This document shows, one piece after another, positions 32,432 through 40,621 of a DNA stretch of 64,000 bases. The stretch spans positions 124,001-188,000 of the forward strand of contig BOKS01000006.1 in NCBI GenBank assembly GCA_016861105.1, in the 5' to 3' direction. The DNA is from Betaproteobacteria bacterium. Its GTDB lineage: Bacteria; Pseudomonadota; Gammaproteobacteria; Burkholderiales; Casimicrobiaceae. The position numbers and the translations under genes are program-made. Under the pieces are notes generated by a model. That model saw nothing but the letters and a program-made list of their open reading frames with translations, did not search any database and was not told where the DNA came from. Each line of letters starts with the position of its first letter. The first letter of the stretch is position 1.

Positions 32432-32459
32432 GCGTCACCTGCGAAACGCCGCGCCGCCC

Positions 32460-34145
32460 ATGACCGCACGCACCGGTGGGACCCTCGTCGTCGCGAGCCT
32501 GCTCGCGCACGGCACGACGCACGCGTTCGGCGTGCCGGGCGAGAGCTACCTTCCGGTGCTGGACGCGCTGCACGACGTCGCCGACCGGCTGCGCTTCGTG
32601 ATCTGCCGGCAGGAAGGCGGTGCGGCGTACATGGCCGAGGCGTACGGCAAGCTGACCGGCCGGCCGGGCGTGGCGCTCGTCACGCGCGGGCCGGGCGCCG
32701 CGAACGCCGCGATCGGCATCCACACGGCGGCGCAGGACTCGACGCCGCTGGTCGTGCTGGTCGGACAGGTCGGCAGCGACGCCGTCGATCGCGAGGCGTT
32801 CCAGGAGATCGACTACAGGCGCATGTTCGGCGCCGTCGCCAAGTGGGCGGCGCAGGTCGACCGCGCCGACCGCATCCCGGAATACCTGTCGCGCGCGTTC
32901 GTGACCGCCATGTCGGGCCGGCCCGGTCCGGTCGTGCTCGCGCTTCCCGAGGACGTGCTCGCCGCGGGCGCCGAGGCGGCGGACCTGCCCTGCGCGCAGC
33001 CCGTGCGCGCCGCGCCGGCCGCCGTGGACGTGGCGCGGGCGCACGCCCTGCTCGCACGTGCGCAGCGGCCGCTGGTGCTCGTCGGCGGCAGCCGCTGGGA
33101 CGAAGACGCCTGCGCGAGCCTGCGCGCGTTCGCGGAGCGCAACGCGCTGCCGGTCGCCTGCGCGTTCCGGCGGCAGGACCTCTTCGACAACCGCCATCCG
33201 CTCTACGCAGGCGACGCGGGCATCGCGATCAACCCGCGGCTCGCGCAGCGGCTGCGCGAGGCGGACGTGCTGCTCGTCGTGGGCGAGCGGCTCGGCGAGA
33301 TGGCGACCTCCGGGTACACGCTGCCCGCGGCGCCGCTGCCCGCGCAGGCGCTGGTGCACGTGCACCCGGGCGTCGAGGAGCTCGGCCGCGTCTATCGCGC
33401 GGAGGTGGCGATCGCCGCGACACCGGGCGCGTTCCTCGACGCGATCGCGGGGCTGCCGCCGCTGCCCGCCGACCGCTGGCGCGAGCGCGCGCGCGCGGCC
33501 CACGACGACTACGAGCGCTGGCGTGCGCCGCGCCCGGTGCCCGGCGCCGTGGACCTGTGGCGCATCGTGCATTGGCTGGACGAGCGTCTCCCCGACGACG
33601 CGATCGTCACCAACGGCGCGGGCAACTACGCCACGTGGATGCACCGGCTCTTCCGCCACCGGCGCTTCGGCACGCAGCTGGCCCCCTACGCGGGGGCGAT
33701 GGGCTACGGCGTCCCCTCGGCGATCGCCGCCAAGCTCCTCTACCCGGCGCGCGTCGTCGTCTCGTGGAACGGCGACGGCTGCTTCCTCATGAACGGCCAG
33801 GAACTCGCCACGGCGATGCAGTACGGGGCGGCGGTGGTGTTCGTCGTCGTCGACAACGGCATGTACGGGACGATCCGCATGCATCAGGAGCGCCAGTACC
33901 CGGCGCGCGTGGTCGGCACCGCCCTCCGCAATCCCGACTTCGCGGCACTGGCGCGGTCCTTCGGCGCGCACGCCGACACCGTCGAGCGCACCGCCGACTT
34001 CGCGCCCGCCTTCGAGCGCGCGGCCGCGAGCGGCCGCCCCGCGCTGCTGCACCTCCGGGTCGATCCGCAGGCGCTGACGATGAACGCCACGCTCGACGAA
34101 CTGCGCGCCGCCGGCCGCCGCGGCGGCGCGACCGCGCCGGCGTGA
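32460..34145 (+). CDS. Thiamine-diphosphate-dependent enzyme, acetolactate-synthase-like
   Basis: The 561-residue protein has the three domains of the POX/ALS family. The PYR domain carries catalytic Glu in CRQEGGAAYMAEAYGK near residue 50, and GVALVTRGPGAANAAIGIH. The middle domain includes RPLVLVGGSRWDEDA. The PP domain has the ThDP motif WNGDGCFLMNGQELATAMQ ending in VVVDNGMYGTIR. Downstream there is no small ilvN/H subunit, and the surrounding genes are unrelated to branched-chain synthesis, so a catabolic or oxalyl-CoA/benzoylformate-type decarboxylase is as likely as acetolactate synthase. An alternative ATG 30 nt upstream (MRHLRNAAPP) overlaps the -10 candidate. Confidence 0.83.
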   Translation: MTARTGGTLVVASLLAHGTTHAFGVPGESYLPVLDALHDVADRLRFVICRQEGGAAYMAEAYGKLTGRPGVALVTRGPGAANAAIGIHTAAQDSTPLVVLVGQVGSDAVDREAFQEIDYRRMFGAVAKWAAQVDRADRIPEYLSRAFVTAMSGRPGPVVLALPEDVLAAGAEAADLPCAQPVRAAPAAVDVARAHALLARAQRPLVLVGGSRWDEDACASLRAFAERNALPVACAFRRQDLFDNRHPLYAGDAGIAINPRLAQRLREADVLLVVGERLGEMATSGYTLPAAPLPAQALVHVHPGVEELGRVYRAEVAIAATPGAFLDAIAGLPPLPADRWRERARAAHDDYERWRAPRPVPGAVDLWRIVHWLDERLPDDAIVTNGAGNYATWMHRLFRHRRFGTQLAPYAGAMGYGVPSAIAAKLLYPARVVVSWNGDGCFLMNGQELATAMQYGAAVVFVVVDNGMYGTIRMHQERQYPARVVGTALRNPDFAALARSFGAHADTVERTADFAPAFERAAASGRPALLHLRVDPQALTMNATLDELRAAGRRGGATAPA

Positions 34146-34157
34146 AGGCACGCCGGT

Positions 34158-34179
34158 CGGCGGGAGAAACAGCCCGCCG
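34158..34179. terminator. Hairpin between convergent ThDP-enzyme and hsp20 genes
   Basis: A 7-bp stem CGGCGGG / CCCGCCG with an A-rich 8-nt loop sits 13 nt after the upstream stop codon, in the 90-bp convergent gap. No T-tract follows on either strand. A further GC-rich repeat follows at 34176-34200. Confidence 0.4.
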
Positions 34180-34235
34180 GCTGGGGGACCGGCGGGCCGC
34201 CCCGCGGGCGCGCGGGCCGGTGCGGGGGCGTCAGG

Positions 34236-34673
34236 TCAGTGGATCGGCAGCTTCCGCGCGACGCCGCCCGGCGCCTTCGGCAGCGTCAGCGTGAGCACCC
34301 CGTTCTCGAAGGTCGCCTCGGCGCGGTCGAGGTCGAGCTCGGCGGGCATCGTCATCGTGCGCGACACGGCACCGACGTAGCGCTCGCGGCGCAGGACCTT
34401 CTCGCCCTCCTTCTCTTCCTTCTCGCGCTTCGTCTCGGCGGTGATGGACACCGTGTTGCCGTCCACCGAGACCGCGACGTCCTCCTTCTTCACGCCGGGC
34501 ATCTCGGCCTTCAGCCTGTAGCCTTCGGGCGTCTCGGCGACGTCCACCCTCATCATCGGCTCGGGCTCGGGAAGCGCCCCCATGGCCACGTCCTTCCACA
34601 GCGGCTCGAACTCCATGAACGGGTCGTACCGCGCCAGTTCGCGGAACGGATTCCAGCGGGTCAGCGCTCTCAT
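34236..34673 (-). CDS. Small heat-shock protein, Hsp20/alpha-crystallin family
   Basis: The 145-residue chaperone starts MRALTRWNPFRELARYDPFM, a typical Hsp20 N-terminus. Its alpha-crystallin domain runs from about residue 40 to 135 (VDVAETPEGYRLKAEMPGVK, then VSITAETKREKEEKEGE and FENGVLTLTLPK), ending in the short tail RKLPIH that carries the I/L-x-I/V-like anchoring motif. It forms oligomers that hold unfolding proteins. A perfect AGGAGGT lies 6 nt before the ATG, suggesting strong translation. No ROSE-type thermometer or CIRCE element was recognised in the 160 bp upstream. Confidence 0.94.
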   Translation of the reverse strand: MRALTRWNPFRELARYDPFMEFEPLWKDVAMGALPEPEPMMRVDVAETPEGYRLKAEMPGVKKEDVAVSVDGNTVSITAETKREKEEKEGEKVLRRERYVGAVSRTMTMPAELDLDRAEATFENGVLTLTLPKAPGGVARKLPIH

Positions 34674-34834
34674 GACACCTCCTCTGCTGCATGGGCCGCC
34701 GTCCGGGAACCGACCGGCGCCCGGCGCCGGTGCCCGATGATGACGCTACGCCGATGCGATGCGCGCCGCTTTGCCCTTCGTCAACGAGACCCCCGATGGG
34801 CCCGCAGCGCGCGGCGTCCGCGGTTTCCGGCCGG

Positions 34835-36157
34835 CTACAGCTGGACTTCGAGGAGTTCCGCCGCTTTCTCCATGACCTTCTCGTGCCACGGCCGGGCGAG
34901 CCACGCTTCGTGGGTGATGCGTCGCGAGTGCCGCAGGTCGTCCTCGAACACCTCGATCTGCCGGCGCGCGAACGCGGCGTCGAACACGTTGAGGTTCGCC
35001 TCGTCGTTCAGCCGGAACGAGCGCGTGTCGAAGTTCGTCGACCCCACCGAGACCAGCAGCCCGTCCACGACGAGGACCTTGCAGTGGAACATCGTCGGCT
35101 GGTACTCGAAGATCTGCGCGCCGGCGGCCAGCAGCGGGCCCCAGTTGGCGCGCGACGCGCGCCGCACGAGGTCGGTGTCGATGTACGGCCCGGGCACGAT
35201 GATGCGCACGCGCACGCCGCGCTTCAGCGCGTCGACGATGGTGCGCGTCGTCAGCGCGTCCGGCACGAAGTACGCGCTCGACAGGTCGATCGTGTGTGCC
35301 GCGGCGGTGATCGCCAGCAGGTACATGAGCTGCATGCTCTCCGCGCCGCCTTCCGGCGAGCTCTGGAACATCTGCGCGGCGGACCCGCCGGCCGGCTCGA
35401 GCGCCGGGAAGTACGCCTCGCCGTGCAGCACGCGCCCCGTCACCTTGTTCCAGTTGTCGTTGAACGTCGCCTGGATCTGGGCGACGACCGGGCCCTCGGC
35501 CCGGAAGTGCGTGTCGCGCCAGTGGTCCGGGTCCTGGGCGTGCCCCTGCCAGTTGTCGCCGACGCCGACGCCGCCGGTGAACCCGACGCGTCCGTCGACC
35601 ACGAGGAGCTTGCGGTGGGTGCGGTTGTTCATCTTGTCGATGTGGTACCACGACAGCGGCCGGTAGTAGCGGATCTCGACGCCGGCATCGCGCATCGTGT
35701 CGAGCAGCACCTCGTCCATCTTCTGCGAGCCGACCCAGTCGAGCAGCACGTGCACCTTCACGCCGGCGCGCGCGCGCTCCGACAGCGTGTCCGCGAACGC
35801 ACGGCCGATGTCGCCCGACCAGTAGATGTAGGTCTCGAAGGTGATCGTGTGCCGCGCCTGCCGGATCGCGTCGAGCATCGCCGGGAAGATCTGCTCGCCG
35901 TTGAGCAGCACCTCCACCCGGTTGTCCCCGACGATCGGCGGTCCCAGCAGCGCGCCCATCACGCGCCGCATCTGCGGGGAGTCGAGGTCGTAGAGACGCT
36001 CGATCCGGTGCTCGATTCGCTGGTCGGAGGGCTTGAGGTTCAGGTAGAGGACGATGCCGGCCGCGGTCGCCACGGCGGCGCCGAGCGCGAGCCCGACCGC
36101 GCGGCGCCGCGTGACGCGTGCCGGCCCGGCCTTTTCGCCGCGGGAGGCGTCTGTCAT
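34835..36157 (-). CDS. Phospholipase-D-family cardiolipin synthase
   Basis: The 440-residue protein has one N-terminal membrane anchor (RRAVGLALGAAVATAAGIVL) and two HKD motifs: THRKLLVVDGRVGFTGG and MFHCKVLVVDGLLVSVGSTN. It resembles ClsB-like bacterial cardiolipin synthases acting at the inner membrane. The first HKD has His-Arg-Lys and the second His-Cys-Lys with the downstream Asp, so both half-sites look intact. Start choice: ATG at 36157 (MTDASRGEKAG). A longer form from 36199 would overlap the divergent neighbour. Only 32 bp separate the two start codons. Confidence 0.87.
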   Translation of the reverse strand: MTDASRGEKAGPARVTRRRAVGLALGAAVATAAGIVLYLNLKPSDQRIEHRIERLYDLDSPQMRRVMGALLGPPIVGDNRVEVLLNGEQIFPAMLDAIRQARHTITFETYIYWSGDIGRAFADTLSERARAGVKVHVLLDWVGSQKMDEVLLDTMRDAGVEIRYYRPLSWYHIDKMNNRTHRKLLVVDGRVGFTGGVGVGDNWQGHAQDPDHWRDTHFRAEGPVVAQIQATFNDNWNKVTGRVLHGEAYFPALEPAGGSAAQMFQSSPEGGAESMQLMYLLAITAAAHTIDLSSAYFVPDALTTRTIVDALKRGVRVRIIVPGPYIDTDLVRRASRANWGPLLAAGAQIFEYQPTMFHCKVLVVDGLLVSVGSTNFDTRSFRLNDEANLNVFDAAFARRQIEVFEDDLRHSRRITHEAWLARPWHEKVMEKAAELLEVQL

Positions 36158-36189
36158 GCTCGCGCCCGGCCCCACGTGCGGCGCGACCG

Positions 36190-37248
36190 ATGAGTGCACC
36201 CGACCCCATGACCGACGCGACCGGTCTCGACGTCGCGGCGCTCGACCGCTGGATGCGCGGTGCGGTGGGCGGGCTGCGCGGATGGCCGCGCGTGGCGCGC
36301 ATCCGCGGCGGGCAATCGAATCCCACGTTCTTCGTCGACTACGACGGGGCGTCGTTCGTGCTGCGCAAGCAGCCGCCCGGCGACCTGCTGCCCTCGGCCC
36401 ACGCCGTCGACCGCGAGTACCGGGTGATGGCGGCGCTCGCCGCGACGCCCGTGCCCGTCCCGGCGATGGTCGCCTACTGCGACGACCGCGCCGTGCTGGG
36501 GACGCCGTTCTACCTGATGGAGCGCGTCGCGGGGCGCGTGTTCGCCGGGTACGCGCTGCCCGGCTGCACGCCCGCCGAGCGCCGCGCGATGTACGCGTCG
36601 ATGGCCGACACGCTGGCCGCCCTGCACGCCGTGGACCCGCGCGCGGTCGGCCTCGCGGACTTCGGCCGGCCCGGCAACTACTTCGAGCGGCAGGTCGCCC
36701 GCTGGACGCGGCAGTGGGAACGCAGCCGCACGCGCGCCAACCCCTGGCTCGAGCGGCTGATCGCGTGGCTGCCGGCGAACATCCCGCCCGGCGACGACGC
36801 GGCGATCTGCCACGGCGACTACCGCGTGGGGAACCTCATGTTCGACGCCGTGCGGCCGCGCGTCGTCGCCGTGCTCGACTGGGAGCTCGCCACGCTCGGC
36901 CATCCGCTCGCCGACGTCGCCTTCAACGCGATGGCGTGGCGCACGCTGCCGGGCGAGTACGGCGGGCTGCTCGGCCTCGACCTGCGCGCGCTCGGCATCC
37001 CGGACGAAGCCGAGCACCTCGCGCGCTACTACGCGCAGGCCGGCGTACGCGAACGCGCGCAGCCCTTCCACTTCGCGTTCGCGCTGTTCCGCTTCGCGGT
37101 CATCTTCGAGGGCATCGCCGCGCGGGCCGCCGCGGGCAACGCCGCCGCGGACGACGCCGGCGAGGCGGGACGGCTCGCCCCCGCCTTCGCGCGGCGCGCG
37201 GTGGAGATCGTCGACGGACGGCCACCGGATCTGGCGCCGCCCGCCTGA
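36190..37248 (+). CDS. Aminoglycoside-phosphotransferase-fold kinase (ACAD10/11-N-like)
   Basis: The 352-residue protein has the APH kinase fold: N-lobe Lys in SFVLRKQPPGDLLPSAHAVD, Brenner motif ICHGDYRVGNLMFD with catalytic Asp, and the Mg-binding Asp in VVAVLDWELATLGHPLADVA. The sequence from RKQPPG to HAVDREYRVM matches the group related to the N-terminal domain of eukaryotic ACAD10/11, which phosphorylates 4-hydroxyacyl-CoA. In bacteria such genes are often near acyl-CoA dehydrogenases; here the closest is 25 kb away. No drug-resistance role is implied. The start is the ATG at 36190, with an alternative Met7. Confidence 0.82.
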   Translation: MSAPDPMTDATGLDVAALDRWMRGAVGGLRGWPRVARIRGGQSNPTFFVDYDGASFVLRKQPPGDLLPSAHAVDREYRVMAALAATPVPVPAMVAYCDDRAVLGTPFYLMERVAGRVFAGYALPGCTPAERRAMYASMADTLAALHAVDPRAVGLADFGRPGNYFERQVARWTRQWERSRTRANPWLERLIAWLPANIPPGDDAAICHGDYRVGNLMFDAVRPRVVAVLDWELATLGHPLADVAFNAMAWRTLPGEYGGLLGLDLRALGIPDEAEHLARYYAQAGVRERAQPFHFAFALFRFAVIFEGIAARAAAGNAAADDAGEAGRLAPAFARRAVEIVDGRPPDLAPPA

Positions 37249-37402
37249 GTGCGCGCAGCGGAAGGCGCCGGCGCGGCCGGCGGAAACGGCGGCGGAGATG
37301 GTCTGATCGTGCATGGCGATGCCCGATGGGAAGAGCGGCGCAACAGCAACGTGCGTGCCACGGACGGGCCGCACCCTCGCTCGCCGTGTCGTGTCGGCCG
37401 GC

Positions 37403-37679
37403 GTCCGGCTGCACGACGCGGCGACCGATCCCGGCGACGCGGGAGGCCCGCCGTTGGACAGCGCCGGCCGCGTGATCGGCGTCGGCACGGCGATCGACGG
37501 CCCCAGCAACGCGTCGGCAGGTGTCGGGTTCGCCGGGCCGACCCATGCCGTCAATGGCGCGGTGCCCGAGATCGTCGCGCCGGCCCGGCGACGGCAAGCC
37601 GGGCGCGCGCGTGCGGGTCGGCCTGCTGCGAAACGGCAGGCCGGTGAGCGTCGAGATCGAACGGAGCGCCGGCCGGTAG
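37403..37679 (+). pseudogene. Degenerate remnant of an HtrA/DegP-like serine protease
   Basis: Two fragments in different frames together resemble the end of a trypsin-like HtrA protease. Frame A (37403-37579) reads LHDAATDPGDAGGPPLDSAG, then RVIGVGTAID and SAGVGFAGPTHAVNGAVPEI. This parallels the family pattern of TDAAINPGNSGGPLLD, then GVNTAI and GIGFAVP. Frame B (37587-37679) reads DGKPGARVRVGLLRNGRPVS, then VEIERSAGR and a stop, like the last strand of the PDZ domain. The catalytic Ser codon is GCG (Ala) at 37439-37441 and the preceding Asn is Asp. The His/Asp part and most of the PDZ domain are missing. The rest of 37249-37852 holds nothing else supportable. Confidence 0.7.
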
Positions 37680-37852
37680 TGCGCGGCGACGCGCTTTCGC
37701 GTCGGCGGGGCCGCAGGCCGCGCGCAAGAGTTGCCAGTGGCGCCGGCAGAAGTTGCACGCGTGCGATGCCGGGCGCGCGCCGCGGGGAGTCGCCGCGTGC
37801 CGCCGATGGTGCGATCATGCGAGCGTTCGCACGACGATCGCGGAGGCGGGGC

Positions 37853-38566
37853 ATGGCAAGGCACGACGACGCATGGGGCGGCGTCCTGGCGGCGGCACTG
37901 GCCGGAGCCGTCGCGATGTACCTGCTCGATCCGGACAAGGGGCGACGCCGCCGCGCCATCGCGCGCGATCGCACGCTGCGCGCGCTGCGCCAGGTCGACC
38001 GCGTGCTCGACGCCGCCTCCAGCGACGCGCGCCAGCGTGCGCGCGGGCTCGCCGCGCGGACCCGCCGGCTCGCGGCGCCGGCCCCCGCGCCGGACGACCT
38101 GCAGCTGATCGAGCGCGTGCGCGCCCGGCTCGGACGCGTGTGCAGCCATCCGCACGCGATCCACGTGGGCGCGCTGGACGGACGGGTGACGGTCAGCGGA
38201 CCGATCCTCGCCGCGGAGGCGGCGCCGCTGCTCGCGGCCATCCGCGCCGTGCCCGGCGTGGGCGCCGTGGACGAGCACCTCGTCGTGCACCACGATCCGG
38301 GGTCCGTCCCGGCGCTGCAGGGCGGTCGCCCGGCCGTCGGCGCGCACCGCACGGCGCGCTGGACGCCGGCGCTGCGCGTCGCGGCCGTGTTCGGCGGCAC
38401 GCTGCTCGCCGTCGTCGGCACGCGCGGCGGTCCGCTCGCGTGGCTCGCGGCCGCCGGCGGCGCGCTGTGCGCGGTGCGCGGCGCCACCGACCGTCCGCTC
38501 GCCTCGCTGCTGCCACCGCCCGCCGCGCCGGGACGCGGCGACGAGCCCCCGCAGCACACGGGGTAG
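37853..38566 (+). CDS. BON-domain membrane-associated protein of unknown function
   Basis: The 237-residue protein has an N-terminal hydrophobic segment (GGVLAAALAGAVAMYLLDPD) ending in a basic patch GRRRRAIARD, a helical linker, and a BON-type domain at about residues 80-150 (LIERVRARLGRVCSHPHAIH, then VTVSGPILAAEA and VPGVGAVDEHLVVH). Near the C-terminus it has two more hydrophobic stretches (VAAVFGGTLLAVVGTRGGPL, WLAAAGGALCAV). BON domains are thought to bind phospholipids. The ATG at 37853 has GGAGGCGGGG just upstream; an earlier in-frame ATG at 37817 has no such site. It may be an envelope-stress protein, but that is inference. Confidence 0.75.
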   Translation: MARHDDAWGGVLAAALAGAVAMYLLDPDKGRRRRAIARDRTLRALRQVDRVLDAASSDARQRARGLAARTRRLAAPAPAPDDLQLIERVRARLGRVCSHPHAIHVGALDGRVTVSGPILAAEAAPLLAAIRAVPGVGAVDEHLVVHHDPGSVPALQGGRPAVGAHRTARWTPALRVAAVFGGTLLAVVGTRGGPLAWLAAAGGALCAVRGATDRPLASLLPPPAAPGRGDEPPQHTG

Positions 38567-38624
38567 CGCGGGGGGTCGCGCCGCGCGGCGGCCCTCGCCG
38601 GCCGCTGCGCACGCGACGGGACCG

Positions 38625-39506
38625 ATGCTGAACCTGCGGCACGTCGAGGTCTTCTACGCGATCATGCGCGCCGGCTCGATCACCGGCGCCGCGCGCGTGC
38701 TCAACGTCACGCAGCCCGCCGTCAGCATCGCGCTCAAGCAGCTCGAGGCGCGGCTGCGGATGCGGCTGTTCGACCGCGCCGGCGGACGCCTCGCGCCCAC
38801 GCCGGAAGCGAAGGCCCTGCTGCCCGACGTCGCGGAGATCTTCGGGCGGCTCGGGGCGGTCGAACGGCTGTCGCAGGACCTCGCCGTCGGCGCGCGCGGC
38901 GTGCTGTCGATCGCGGCGACGCCGCCGCTGTGCGACGGCTACGTCGCGAAGGCCGTGGCGACGTTCGTCGCCCAGCGCCGCGGCGTCAAGGCGAGCCTGC
39001 TCGCGCTGCCGTCCCCCTCCGTGCTCGACCGCGTCATCACGCGCGAGGTGGACGTGGGCGTCGTCTACGAGCCCGTGGTGAGCGCCGCGGTGCGCGCCGA
39101 GGAGGTGATGCGCGCGGCGATCGGCTGCATCCTGCCGGTGCGCCACCCGCTCGCGCGCCGCCGCACGCTGCGCATCCGCGACATCGCGCCCTATCCGCTC
39201 GTCACCTACCTGCCGCAGGCGCTGCTGCGGCCGGTGATCGAGCGCGCGCTCGCCGAGAAGCCGTCGACGCTGTCGATCAGCGTGGAGACGGGCACGTCGG
39301 CGACGGCGATCATGCTGGCCCGCCACGGCGCCGGCATCGCGCTCATCGAGACCGCGCTCTTCGCGGCGCGCCCCGTGCCCGGCTTCTGCATGCGCCCCAT
39401 CGAGCCGCGCATCGAGCTCCGGGGCCTGCTGCTGCGCCCGCGCGACGCCGTCCTCTCGCGCGTCCTCGAGGACTTCGTCGCGCACCTGCGCGCGACGGTC
39501 GCATAA
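38625..39506 (+). CDS. LysR-family transcriptional regulator
   Basis: The 293-residue regulator has an N-terminal winged HTH (EVFYAIMRAGSITGAARVLN, then VTQPAVSIALKQLEARL) and a periplasmic-binding-like effector domain from about residue 90 (GVLSIAATPPLCDGYVAKAV). It lies in the same direction directly upstream of the M19-like, Bug and DadA-like genes and probably regulates them, possibly in response to a compound imported by the linked system. The short AT-rich gap 39507-39547 is where an operator is expected. Confidence 0.92.
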   Translation: MLNLRHVEVFYAIMRAGSITGAARVLNVTQPAVSIALKQLEARLRMRLFDRAGGRLAPTPEAKALLPDVAEIFGRLGAVERLSQDLAVGARGVLSIAATPPLCDGYVAKAVATFVAQRRGVKASLLALPSPSVLDRVITREVDVGVVYEPVVSAAVRAEEVMRAAIGCILPVRHPLARRRTLRIRDIAPYPLVTYLPQALLRPVIERALAEKPSTLSISVETGTSATAIMLARHGAGIALIETALFAARPVPGFCMRPIEPRIELRGLLLRPRDAVLSRVLEDFVAHLRATVA

Positions 39507-39512
39507 GCGGCA

Positions 39513-39540
39513 TTGATGTCGCATGGCGAATTTCTAATTG
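39513..39540 (+). promoter_or_regulatory. Candidate promoter/LysR operator before the M19-like gene
   Basis: In the only AT-rich pocket of the region, TTGATG (39513-39518) and TAATTG (39535-39540) are spaced by 16 bp and resemble sigma-70 -35 and -10 elements. The octamer ATGGCGAA occurs twice nearby, at about 39523 and 39548. A start near 39547 gives a leader of about 55 nt to the ATG at 39602, or a leaderless message from the ATG at 39548. Confidence 0.4.
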
Positions 39541-39601
39541 GCGCGTTATGGCGAAAGCGCCTACCCTCTGCATCCCGAACCACTCCCCGGACCCTACGCC
39601 G

Positions 39602-40621
39602 ATGCAGGAACGGCTGGCAGAAGCACACGAGCTCCTGAAGGACGCGATCGTCGTCGACGGCCTCGGCGGCGCCGTCGTCCACCCCACGCCGCCCGCGCCG
39701 CCCGGCGGGACCTACGAGGAGTCGCTGGTCGGCTGGGGCTGGAACGTGCTCCACGTGACGCTGGTCTCGGAACCCTCGTACACCCCCACGTGGGAGCAGG
39801 GCCTGCTCGCGGTCTACGAGAACCTGCTCAACTTCGAGATGAGCCCGATGGTGCGGCACGTCGAGACCGTCGACGACATCTTCGAGGCCCGGCGCCGCGG
39901 CCAGCTCGGCGTGATCCTGGGTACGCAGAGCCCGAGCCTGATCGGCGCGCAGCGCGAGCGGCTGCGGCTGCTGCACAAGCTCGGCCTGCGCTCGCTGCAG
40001 CTCACGTACATGGAGCGCAACCTGCTCGGCGACGGCTGCCTCGAGCCCGAGAACCGCGGGCTCACGCACTTCGGCATCCAGGTCGTCCGCGAGTGCAACC
40101 GGCTCGGCCTGCTGATCGACTGCTCGCACGTCGGCATCCGCACCACGCTGGACGCCGTCGAGCACTCGGCCAGGCCGATCGTGATCTCCCACACCGCGGT
40201 GCGCGCGATCACGGACAACCCGCGCTGCGTCACCGACGAGCAGATGAAGGCGGTCGCCGCCCGCGGCGGCGTGATCGGCATGACGACGTTCGCGCCGTTC
40301 ATCCGCACCGACCGCCGCCCGACGCTGGACGACTACCTCGACCACTTCGACCACGCGATCGGCCTCGTGGGGGCCGACCACGTGAGCTTCGCGACCGACT
40401 GGTTCGACGGCAAGACGAAGACGAACTGGGCGACGCCCTGGTACTACCCCGAGGTCACGCGCGGCACGCGCTACGGCGCCCTCGGCCTCGACGGCTTCGC
40501 CAGCCGCGCCGAGCTGCCGCACGTCGTCGCCGGCCTGCTCGCGCGGGGGCACGGCGCCGACGCGGTGCGCAAGATCCTCGGCGGCAACTTCATCCGCGTG
40601 CTGAAGGAGGTGTGGAAATGA
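39602..40621 (+). CDS. M19 (membrane dipeptidase)-like protein with incomplete metal site
   Basis: The 339-residue protein (357 if started at 39548) follows the renal-dipeptidase fold: LGLRSLQLTYMERN, HFGIQVVRECNRLGLLIDCS, VISHTAVRAI, GADHVSFATDWFDG and ADAVRKILGGNFIRVL. Of the zinc ligands in the human enzyme, the two C-terminal His (CSHVG and VISHT) and the final Asp (TDWFDG) are kept. The N-terminal His-x-Asp (normally DGHND) reads DGLGG, and the bridging Glu (VEGGH) reads LGTQS. Peptidase activity is therefore doubtful or altered. It overlaps the Bug gene by ATGA and belongs with it and the DadA-like gene. Confidence 0.78.
   Translation: MQERLAEAHELLKDAIVVDGLGGAVVHPTPPAPPGGTYEESLVGWGWNVLHVTLVSEPSYTPTWEQGLLAVYENLLNFEMSPMVRHVETVDDIFEARRRGQLGVILGTQSPSLIGAQRERLRLLHKLGLRSLQLTYMERNLLGDGCLEPENRGLTHFGIQVVRECNRLGLLIDCSHVGIRTTLDAVEHSARPIVISHTAVRAITDNPRCVTDEQMKAVAARGGVIGMTTFAPFIRTDRRPTLDDYLDHFDHAIGLVGADHVSFATDWFDGKTKTNWATPWYYPEVTRGTRYGALGLDGFASRAELPHVVAGLLARGHGADAVRKILGGNFIRVLKEVWK

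Noticed and set aside
32460..34145. Assignment of the ThDP enzyme as biosynthetic acetolactate synthase IlvB
   Set aside because: No regulatory subunit or other branched-chain genes nearby; the family includes many catabolic decarboxylases, so no gene symbol was given.
36158..36199. Longer cardiolipin synthase start at 36199
   Set aside because: It would overlap the divergent kinase-fold gene start. The 14 extra residues precede the membrane anchor and look unlike the family.
36190..37248. Antibiotic-resistance aminoglycoside kinase
   Set aside because: Only the kinase fold is shared; the sequence is of the ACAD10/11-like group, which is not linked to drug modification.
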